From contig CAJMNM010000002.1 in NCBI GenBank assembly GCA_905214795.1, forward strand, positions 1-64,000: a stretch of 64,000 nucleotides of DNA, written 5' to 3'. Origin of the DNA: an uncultured bacterium. GTDB lineage: Bacteria; Bacteroidota; Bacteroidia; Bacteroidales; Bacteroidaceae. The notes beneath the pieces are model-generated. The model was not told the DNA's origin. It saw only the letters and a list, made by a program, of their open reading frames with translations, and made no database searches. How positions within the stretch are numbered: the first letter of the stretch is position 1; each line of letters begins with the position of its first letter. Below, piece by piece: positions 42,719 to 50,867 of the stretch. Made by a program: the position numbers and the translations under genes.

Positions 42719-45241
42719 ATGTTTTTTAATAAGAATGTGACAGTGCTGTTGTTGGTACTGTTAGGGATTAATGTAACATCTGTTTTTGCACAAGAGCATA
42801 TAAAAATAGATTTGCAGAAAAGAGGTGCTGAAGTCTCACCGACCATGTACGGTATCTTTTTTGAAGAAATTAATCATGCTGGCGACGGCGGACTTTACGC
42901 AGAACTGGTTCAAAACCGAAGTTTTGAAGAAGATGAGATTCCGGAAGGTTATCGTGTAGAAGGCAATAAACTTATTCCTGCACCGGAAAAATATCATCTT
43001 ACAGGAGAAGTTCGTGAACGTTCATATGAATGGTATAACGGAAAAATAAAGGCATGGAATCTTTTGACAGATAAAAAATCTTCGGCTTCAATGCGTTTGA
43101 CAAAAGAAAATCCCAAATTTGTTTCTGCGCCAAATAATCTGGAGGTAACGATAACTGATGCGTCATCACCAGTGCAACTAGTTAATGAAGGATATTGGGG
43201 GATGGGGATTAATCGTGATGAACGTTATCATTTGCGTGTTATTGTACGTGTGGCACCTGATTATAAAGGAACAATAAAAGCAAAACTGTTGTCTTCATCA
43301 GGAGATGTGTTAGCTCAGACACCACTGAGGTTCTCAGATGATGGAGAATGGTGTGATGTACGCCAAGTCATAACAGCTGGTAATACTGATGATCGCGCTG
43401 TTTTGGCGTTAGAGTTTGACGCGCCTGGAAAAATATGGTTGGATTATGTGTCTTTGTTTCCTGAGCAGACTTATAAAAACAGACCAAATGGATTGCGCAA
43501 AGATGTGGCGGAAATGCTCGTGGGACTCAAACCTACTTTTTTCCGTTGGCCGGGGGGATGTGTGGTTGAAGGTATTACACTGAATAATAGGTTTGAATGG
43601 AAAAAAACACTGGGTGATCCGGCTGCACGTCCAGGAGAATACAGTACATGGGGTTATCGTTGTTCTTATGGTTTTGGTTATTATGAGATGCTTCAGTTTT
43701 GCGAAGATATTGGGGCAGATGCCATGTATGTGTGCAATGTAGGCTTGGCGTGCCAGTTCAGAATGGGTGACGCTTGTCATGAGGATCAGATTTCATATTA
43801 TATAGATGACTGTTTGGATGCAATAGAATATGCATTAGGAGATACAGATACAGAATGGGGAGCCCGAAGGGCTGCCGATGGTCATCCGGCGCCGTTTCCT
43901 TTAAAGTATGTTGAAATTGGCAATGAGAACTGGGGACCTGAATATGACCGTCGTTTTGATATGTTTTATAAAATTATTAAGGAAAAGTATCCTCAATTGA
44001 CTTTGATATATAATGAGATGCCCGAACGAAACGGGCCTATGCAGATTTCAAAGACTGATATGATAGATCCTCATTATTATGTTGATCCGGATTTCTTTTT
44101 CCGAAATGCCACACTTTTTGATGATTACGAACGTGGTAAATATACGGTATATGTAGGCGAATATGCATGTAACAGAGGAGTAGGTGGCGGAAATATGCTG
44201 GCTGCACTATCCGAAGCTGCCTTTATAAGTGGAATGGAGCGCAATGGTGATTTAGTAAAAATGACTTCTTATGCTCCTTTACTTGAAAATAAGAATAATC
44301 GTAAATGGTCGACAAATCTGATATGGTTGGATTCAAAACAGGTTGTCGGGCGCGGTTCGTATTATGTGCAAAAAATGGCAGCAGAAAACAGACCGACCTA
44401 TAATGTCTCTAACAGTAAAAGCTTGACAATACCGGATACGGCTACATATAAGGCCGGACTTGTCGGTTTGGGATCTTGGTCTACTCAGCTTGAATTTAAG
44501 GATATGAGCGTAACAGGAAAAGGGATTGGTCATGTGGATCTGTCAAAATATTCAAAACAGAAAGGTAACTGGAACTGTTCAGAAGGAGTGTTGTCGCAGA
44601 CTTCAAGTGAGGCAGGTACATTATATTTACTGAAGGGTATAGACAGTAATGATTATACCATGGAATGCAAGGTGCGTAAAACAGGCGGAAAAGAAGGCTT
44701 TATGATTTATTTCGGAATGAATCAAGGAGGGCAGGACGGTTATGTCTATAACATAGGCGGATGGAATAATCAAAAGGCCGTTTTACAGCAGATGACAAAC
44801 AGTAACCGATCGGTTATATTGGCAGAACGGCAGAATTATCACATGGATGAAGGTCGGTGGTATAATGTCAGACTAAAAGTTTCTCCCCGTAAAAGTGAAT
44901 TGTATGTGGATGGTGAACTTGTGTTGTCACATGTTCCGGCTCCTGTGCCTTTACAGTTTGTTTCTTCTGGTTATGAGGAGCGGTCTGGAGAGGTTATTCT
45001 GAAAGTAGTCAATGCTGCAGCTGCACCATATTCAGTGAAATTTCAGATTGATGGTGGAAAGGTGCAACGTGACGGAAAGATTATTACTTTGCATGCAGAT
45101 AGTCCGTTGGAAGAAAATTCGTTTGAAGAGCCTTATAAAATTTATCCCAAAACGGAAACTTATGAGGATTTTGGAAATGTTTTCCAATATGATTTTCTTC
45201 CGTTCTCATATACTGTTTTAAGGATGAAGGCAGATAGGTAA
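42719..45241 (+). CDS. GH51 alpha-L-arabinofuranosidase with C-terminal lectin-like domain
   Basis: An 840-residue exported enzyme (signal peptide about 1-24). MYGIFFEEINHAGDGGLYAELVQNRSFEE is the classic family start. A carbohydrate-binding domain (about 75-250) interrupts it, followed by the TIM barrel. The acid/base Glu is in EIGNENWGPEYD and the nucleophile Glu in YVGEYACNRG. Residues about 620-740 form a LamG/DUF1080-like sandwich. It removes arabinofuranose from arabinan or arabinogalactan. It starts 19 bases after the upstream gene, so it belongs to the same transcript. Confidence 0.92.
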   Translation: MFFNKNVTVLLLVLLGINVTSVFAQEHIKIDLQKRGAEVSPTMYGIFFEEINHAGDGGLYAELVQNRSFEEDEIPEGYRVEGNKLIPAPEKYHLTGEVRERSYEWYNGKIKAWNLLTDKKSSASMRLTKENPKFVSAPNNLEVTITDASSPVQLVNEGYWGMGINRDERYHLRVIVRVAPDYKGTIKAKLLSSSGDVLAQTPLRFSDDGEWCDVRQVITAGNTDDRAVLALEFDAPGKIWLDYVSLFPEQTYKNRPNGLRKDVAEMLVGLKPTFFRWPGGCVVEGITLNNRFEWKKTLGDPAARPGEYSTWGYRCSYGFGYYEMLQFCEDIGADAMYVCNVGLACQFRMGDACHEDQISYYIDDCLDAIEYALGDTDTEWGARRAADGHPAPFPLKYVEIGNENWGPEYDRRFDMFYKIIKEKYPQLTLIYNEMPERNGPMQISKTDMIDPHYYVDPDFFFRNATLFDDYERGKYTVYVGEYACNRGVGGGNMLAALSEAAFISGMERNGDLVKMTSYAPLLENKNNRKWSTNLIWLDSKQVVGRGSYYVQKMAAENRPTYNVSNSKSLTIPDTATYKAGLVGLGSWSTQLEFKDMSVTGKGIGHVDLSKYSKQKGNWNCSEGVLSQTSSEAGTLYLLKGIDSNDYTMECKVRKTGGKEGFMIYFGMNQGGQDGYVYNIGGWNNQKAVLQQMTNSNRSVILAERQNYHMDEGRWYNVRLKVSPRKSELYVDGELVLSHVPAPVPLQFVSSGYEERSGEVILKVVNAAAAPYSVKFQIDGGKVQRDGKIITLHADSPLEENSFEEPYKIYPKTETYEDFGNVFQYDFLPFSYTVLRMKADR

Positions 45242-45293
45242 AACAGTATATTATTAAATGGAAAGTATTAATCATTAATAATGATAGCGAAAT

Positions 45294-46721
45294 ATGATGA
45301 GAATAGAATTAATCGTTTTAGGATTAGGTTGTGTTTGCATGTCGTCATTAGCGCGAGATGTTGAAATGGTGACAACAACTTCCTCGGATCGTTGGCAAGA
45401 TCAAAAGGTCAAAGTTCTAAAAGGCCAAGCTGTTCAGACAGATTATTATGTATATACTGATAGTTTGATGCAGAAAGTAGATGGCATGGGTGGTACTTTC
45501 AATGAGTTGGGATGGGATGCTTTGCAGTGTCTGAATGAAAAAGACAGGACAGAGGTAATGAGTTCCCTGTTTTCAGATGAAGGTATAAATTTTGCTTTCG
45601 GACGTACACCGATAGCTTCCAGTGATTACGCTTTTGCTTATTATTCATATGATGATGTAAAAGATGATTATGAGATGCGTAATTTTAGTATAGGACGTGA
45701 TCGTTATACATTAATTCCATATATAAAAGAAGCACTTAAAATACGTCCTGATTTACGGCTTTGGGCTAGTCCTTGGTGTCCGCCTACGTGGATGAAAATT
45801 AACGAACACTATTCATTGAAAAGCCAGGGTGTAAATAAAAACGGAGACGGACACAACAGGCTAGATCCGCGGAGAGCTACATTTATCCATACAACCGGTT
45901 TTAATATGCAGGTTGGTTATCTGGAAGCATACGCGCTCTATTTCTCAAAATATATTAAGGAATATAAGAAGAACGGTGTAAATATAAGTATGGTGATGCC
46001 GCAGAACGAGATTGCCTGGCAGCCGGCTTGGCCTTGCTGTACATGGCGTCCGGAGGATTTGGCTATTTTTGTAGGAAAATATCTTGGTCCACAGTTCAAG
46101 AAAGACAGTCTTGATACTGAAATATGGTTGGGTACAATTAATTTTCCTGATCCGGATTATGTTCGCACATTTTTGAAAGATAAAGATGCAACGTCATATA
46201 TTAAAGGAATTGGAATACAATGGACCGGTAAAAAGGCTCTGCCCACAATCTCTAAGGAGTATCCTCAATATACTTATATGCAAACAGAAAATGAATGTGG
46301 TGACGGTGAGAACAATTGGTCTTCTTTGGAACGGACGTGGAAGGCTATAGTACATTGTTTTAATCATGGCGTCAGTTCATATATGTATTGGAACATGGTT
46401 TTAGATGAGACAGGAAAGAGCAGTTGGGACTGGTCGCAGAATTCATTGGTACGTATCAATCGTCAGACCAAGAAAGTAGATTATACGGATGAATATTATT
46501 TGATGAAGCACATTTCACATTTTGTTCAACCAGGCAGTTGCCGACTAAAGGTTTCAAAAGAAGATAATATGTTGGCATTCTTGAATCATGAGGGAAAAGT
46601 TGTTGTGGTGGTGTATAATCCCGAGAAAAAAAGTGTGACCAGTACGCTGCAGGTAGGGGATAAAAAAATTGAATATGTATTGCAGCCCCTTTCTATAGCA
46701 ACATTGGTTTGTGATAAATAA
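45294..46721 (+). CDS. GH30 glycoside hydrolase
   Basis: A 475-residue exported enzyme (signal peptide about 1-20). The GH30 barrel shows MGGTFNELGWDAL, FGRTPIASSDYAF, LWASPWCPPTWMK, acid/base Glu in MPQNEIAWQPAW and nucleophile Glu in MQTENECGDGENNW. A side beta-domain (NHEGKVVVVVYNPEKK to the end) closes it. Family members include glucosylceramidase, beta-1,6-glucanase and endo-beta-1,6-galactanase. Next to GH51 and GH2 genes an endo-beta-1,6-galactanase acting on type II arabinogalactan is attractive, but this is inferred from context. Confidence 0.88.
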   Translation: MMRIELIVLGLGCVCMSSLARDVEMVTTTSSDRWQDQKVKVLKGQAVQTDYYVYTDSLMQKVDGMGGTFNELGWDALQCLNEKDRTEVMSSLFSDEGINFAFGRTPIASSDYAFAYYSYDDVKDDYEMRNFSIGRDRYTLIPYIKEALKIRPDLRLWASPWCPPTWMKINEHYSLKSQGVNKNGDGHNRLDPRRATFIHTTGFNMQVGYLEAYALYFSKYIKEYKKNGVNISMVMPQNEIAWQPAWPCCTWRPEDLAIFVGKYLGPQFKKDSLDTEIWLGTINFPDPDYVRTFLKDKDATSYIKGIGIQWTGKKALPTISKEYPQYTYMQTENECGDGENNWSSLERTWKAIVHCFNHGVSSYMYWNMVLDETGKSSWDWSQNSLVRINRQTKKVDYTDEYYLMKHISHFVQPGSCRLKVSKEDNMLAFLNHEGKVVVVVYNPEKKSVTSTLQVGDKKIEYVLQPLSIATLVCDK

Positions 46722-46808
46722 ATCTTTATGGACTTCCTATTATTGGTCTAAATCAATAACTGGTCAGAAGCATAAGAAGAGTGCCGTTTTATGTAAATAT
46801 GAAGTCAA

Positions 46809-49800
46809 ATGAGAGAAGGAATATCAATATTCTTATTGTCTTTGTTTCCAGTCTGCACATTGCAGGCACAAGGAATTCTTGACCGGGTTGTATTGGGAGA
46901 TGAACAAAGTGAGAAGGCGCATGGCTTTGTCACTTACTGTCCATCTTACGTCTCCACAGTAGAGGGACTTATGGGAGAAAGTGCAAGGGCATGTCTGCGT
47001 TATCCTGATAATCCCTATGCGGGAAAATATAAAGGTATATATGGCGGTGAATATCAGGTCGTTCTGAAGGTGGATGGAACAGCACAGAATTATCTTACAA
47101 CGCGATATTGTGGTAATGATACAGGATTTGAGATTCATTATACTGCCGATGTTGACGGTAAACAACTTTCTAATGTCGGCAGTTCTTTAGTACAGTATTC
47201 TACAACTCCCAAGGCGCCTGGAGCTTTTCTTTATAGAACATATGCAATACCAAGAAGTGAAACAGACGGAAAGTCTGAGGTTGTAGTTCGTATACGTAGC
47301 AAAGGCCGTTACTATCAATATGGCAAGCCTGGGCAGTTCGAAACCTATCAAAGGGTTTTGGATCAAGATATGCCACCGTTGTATGCACTTTATACGCATA
47401 CCAATCCAAGCATAGACGTTCCGGAAGATGAAGTTCAAGGACATATAATCGCTTATTCAGAGGCGCCGGTAAAGACCGGTGTGGAGAAGGATTTGTCTCG
47501 TTTGAAGGCTACAGCTATAGAGAAAGAGACAGAACAACTTTCCAAAATATTGTCCAATACCAGTTATAATAATAAAACAGCTGGAAGTATTTTATTGTTG
47601 GCTGCAGCATATAGCATGCCACAATATCCTGTCGCATATAAATCATCTGTAGTAGTCGAGAAAATTAAATGGGCACTCGATAACATGGTCAGTCGCCATT
47701 ATGATGGAAGCATAACGGCAAACAGTGAGTGGGGTGGAGCTTTTGGTTATCACGGTTATGCCATTTACAAGATGCGTGGAGAACTTGGAGACGAATGGCT
47801 TGACGAGCGTGTGGATTTGGGAAATGGGATCAAAACGCGGCGAGAGCAATTGATTGAATTGATTAAACTTAGTTTTAATCATGGTGCTACAGACCGCCGT
47901 ATGCTCAGCAATCAGGTCGCATGGGCCACAACTCCGGTTTATGGAGCCTCATTAGGTTTGTATGCGTTGGATTCAGTCCGTTTTGCCGAATATCCCAAAA
48001 TAGGATTGCGTATTGTTCGTGAGGCGGCAGGATTGGAAGAGTTCACCAACTCGGTAACAGATCTTGAACAGGAGCAGCCAAAGTTGGGCGATTCTTCTGA
48101 TGTCAATGGCAGATGTGGTGCCCATTATAGAATGATTACCTCGAAAGGTGGCGGACATGAATTCCCCGGATGGGTCTGTCCTGGATGTTACGGTTATTTG
48201 TGGCAGAATTTTATTGAGATGTGGGACATGATGCGACATGATCCTTATTTAAGAGGAAAAGATGGGTTTGATACCGATTTCTTGGCTCGTATTGCAGATT
48301 ACGAAAGATTAAACGCAGCTTTGTCTTATCCATCTGTGGATGCAGACGGCAACCGTGCGATGCTATGTCATTCCGTGACATGTTCCAGAATAATACGAGA
48401 GCCAGGGTATGTTTATTATGGAGATGTTACTGTAGCCGGACTGACTGGTGATCATGAACTTCTAGGACATGCATGGCAAGCTTATGAAGACGGACAACAT
48501 ACATGGGCGACACCTGCTGTCGATAGAGTGTACGGACTATATACTCCTCAATCCATTGATACACTCATGGCCCATATGGACAGCAGAGAGAAACTGGCTT
48601 TTACATCAGGCGAACCTGATACGATTGTTTCGGATGAGGAAAATGCGATGGTAGCCTTTAGCCATAATGGAGAAATCTATTATGTTAGTTTTGCGGCAAA
48701 TATGGCACAACATATCTCTGGGAAATATACAGTGGCTACCGGATTCGTTCCGGATAGGACCGAATTCTATCCGAGTGGAGTGACATCTACGGTCCAGACA
48801 GAGCCATATAATTCTGCTCATAGAGTAAAGTTTCCTGAACATCCGTTGCTGGCAGGTTGCGGAACTGTTGTCCAGTTGCCTTCTTATTGTCATCAAAGCG
48901 GAGTGTATAGTGACAGACAGCCATACATGGACTTTTATCAATTGTGGTATGATAAATATCTGATAGGTATGAATACCGGATTGTATGATGATGCGTCGTA
49001 TGACATTGTTGTGCCAGAGTCCTTGAAAGGAAAAACTGTTTATAACCTGACCACGAGACAGAATGTGACTCTTAGTGATAGGCTGTCTGTGCCGTCTGGT
49101 ACGACTTATATCTTGTTTGTTGGAAAAGCTCAACCGGAAGCTGGTTATGTAGCTGAAGAAAGTTCGGCCAATGTGGCTGTTCTTTCCGAACGTGTTGATG
49201 AGTTGACCGCTTTTTTGCATCAAATAGGAGACAGCGTATCTTTGAGTGGAACGAACATTATAGGACATTATCCGCATGATAAGTTTACGGATTTTTGGCG
49301 TGAAGTAGCCATTGCCGGATATGTAGTTAATAGCGGTACGATGTCTCAGCATAGAGTAGACAGCATACTTTCATCTTTAAATACAGCTTATGAGAATCTG
49401 ATAGCTTCCTGTTACAGGGGAAAAGGTATTGTAACTGTTCCGGGAGGTATTCATTTTGACAAGGCAATGAAGCAAGGTGGTCAATTTTCTCTCAGTGGTG
49501 AAGGTACAGCTGTAAGTTCTGCTCAGAACGGCGCATATTGGATGATTCCTGTAAAGGCGGAAAAAGCGGGGGTGTATACCTTTACGGCTAAAATATCGAC
49601 AATGTGTACATCTTCCGAGTCACCCACGGTGAATCTAACATTACTTGATCCTCAGACCTATAATGAGGATTCAGGAAACGATGTTTTGGGTAATCGGAAT
49701 TTGCTGAAAGGAAAATTGCCTGATGAATATTATACATATACGTGGGATGCTTATATGGACGAGGGCGAGACGAAGATTCTGAAACTTTCAGTGTCGGGCA

Positions 49801-50747
49801 AGGTTTATTACGTTTCTGTGGCACAGATTAGTCAACTTTCTGTAACTTTACGCGATTTTTCCGCAGAAGATTATTCTTGGCTGTTTCAGATTCCGGCTGA
49901 CAATGAGGACATGCAGAGTGCCTTTAAAAAGCAGTTTTTGGGACAAGATGATAAATCGCCATGGAGTTTTATGGTTTATGACACTCAGAACGGAACGTAT
50001 TCACCCTTTGCGAGAGTGGATGATGAGTCTCCTAAAAATATGGGTATAGATACTTGGTATAATCGTGATGAATGGCTTTTCATAAATAGTGAAGGCTATG
50101 TGCATCCGCTGGTTGAGGTATCTCCGGCAGTGGTGTTTACAGCGCCGTCAGACGGTATGTATAATGCAATGACAACAGTTCAGCGTCAGGAGCATAAGGT
50201 GGATAATAATCTTTATTGCAGATATCGTTTCTTAAAGGGTGGTTTAGAAAACAGCATTTCTGTGCCTAAAGAGGATTTTATGTTTGAGCTTCCGTATGGA
50301 TATAAAGATAACAATGTCCCGGCCAGTATAAATTTTTATGTGAATATGAAGGCCGGAGACGCCATGACGTTTGAGGTGGAAGCCTATACAGCAAACCGTA
50401 TCTCAAGCGGTGGAACGACGTGGCAGAAACTTGTTGTCTCACGTGTGCCGGATGATATGGTTACACAGTTGAGACAGACATCAGCGGGTGACATTTATGA
50501 TGTGTATGAGGCTGATGACGTCTGTGAACTGAAAGCTGGAGATATACCAAATCAGTTTGAGTTACGAATTGTTAAAAATGGTGTGTGGATTAGTGCTTGT
50601 AAATGTTTAGATGCAGAGATATATTCTATTTCCGGAAATAAAATAATGAATGTGTCGATAAATAGCATTCCTCTGTTTGTGAGGCTTTTAAAAGGTATTT
50701 ATTTGGTGAAAGTCAAAAACGGAAGTGTAGCCAAGTTTCATATTTAA
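46809..50747 (+). CDS. Large secreted protein of unknown family with sorting-like C-terminus
   Basis: A 1312-residue exported protein (signal peptide about 1-20). The first 230 residues form a beta-rich domain paralogous to that of the 760-residue protein at 36725. A helical domain (about 230-520) and a beta-rich domain to about 770 follow. The last 500 residues add further modules: an ELTAFLHQIGDSVSLSG helical part, then sandwich domains. The C-terminus (EIYSISGNKIMNVSINS..LLKGIYLVKVKNGS) resembles a type A T9SS sorting domain, which the shorter paralogue lacks. HEFPGWVCPGCYGYLWQNFIEMWDMM near 450 may line an active site. I do not recognise the family; an enzyme on acidic plant polysaccharide is a guess from its neighbours. 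Confidence 0.65.
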   Translation: MREGISIFLLSLFPVCTLQAQGILDRVVLGDEQSEKAHGFVTYCPSYVSTVEGLMGESARACLRYPDNPYAGKYKGIYGGEYQVVLKVDGTAQNYLTTRYCGNDTGFEIHYTADVDGKQLSNVGSSLVQYSTTPKAPGAFLYRTYAIPRSETDGKSEVVVRIRSKGRYYQYGKPGQFETYQRVLDQDMPPLYALYTHTNPSIDVPEDEVQGHIIAYSEAPVKTGVEKDLSRLKATAIEKETEQLSKILSNTSYNNKTAGSILLLAAAYSMPQYPVAYKSSVVVEKIKWALDNMVSRHYDGSITANSEWGGAFGYHGYAIYKMRGELGDEWLDERVDLGNGIKTRREQLIELIKLSFNHGATDRRMLSNQVAWATTPVYGASLGLYALDSVRFAEYPKIGLRIVREAAGLEEFTNSVTDLEQEQPKLGDSSDVNGRCGAHYRMITSKGGGHEFPGWVCPGCYGYLWQNFIEMWDMMRHDPYLRGKDGFDTDFLARIADYERLNAALSYPSVDADGNRAMLCHSVTCSRIIREPGYVYYGDVTVAGLTGDHELLGHAWQAYEDGQHTWATPAVDRVYGLYTPQSIDTLMAHMDSREKLAFTSGEPDTIVSDEENAMVAFSHNGEIYYVSFAANMAQHISGKYTVATGFVPDRTEFYPSGVTSTVQTEPYNSAHRVKFPEHPLLAGCGTVVQLPSYCHQSGVYSDRQPYMDFYQLWYDKYLIGMNTGLYDDASYDIVVPESLKGKTVYNLTTRQNVTLSDRLSVPSGTTYILFVGKAQPEAGYVAEESSANVAVLSERVDELTAFLHQIGDSVSLSGTNIIGHYPHDKFTDFWREVAIAGYVVNSGTMSQHRVDSILSSLNTAYENLIASCYRGKGIVTVPGGIHFDKAMKQGGQFSLSGEGTAVSSAQNGAYWMIPVKAEKAGVYTFTAKISTMCTSSESPTVNLTLLDPQTYNEDSGNDVLGNRNLLKGKLPDEYYTYTWDAYMDEGETKILKLSVSGKVYYVSVAQISQLSVTLRDFSAEDYSWLFQIPADNEDMQSAFKKQFLGQDDKSPWSFMVYDTQNGTYSPFARVDDESPKNMGIDTWYNRDEWLFINSEGYVHPLVEVSPAVVFTAPSDGMYNAMTTVQRQEHKVDNNLYCRYRFLKGGLENSISVPKEDFMFELPYGYKDNNVPASINFYVNMKAGDAMTFEVEAYTANRISSGGTTWQKLVVSRVPDDMVTQLRQTSAGDIYDVYEADDVCELKAGDIPNQFELRIVKNGVWISACKCLDAEIYSISGNKIMNVSINSIPLFVRLLKGIYLVKVKNGSVAKFHI

Positions 50748-50867
50748 TAATCTGAAGAAAAATTTTTATGTTGTTTTTAAAGATTTGTCGTAAGTATTTT
50801 GGGATGTTGTGACGTAGTAGATTTATGAAATGAGATAATAATCTTAATTTATTAACAATTAAATTTA

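Noticed and set aside
48606..49352. A 248-codon frame on the - strand within the 1312-residue gene
   Set aside because: It is the antisense shadow of a gene with signal peptide and sorting-like C-terminus.
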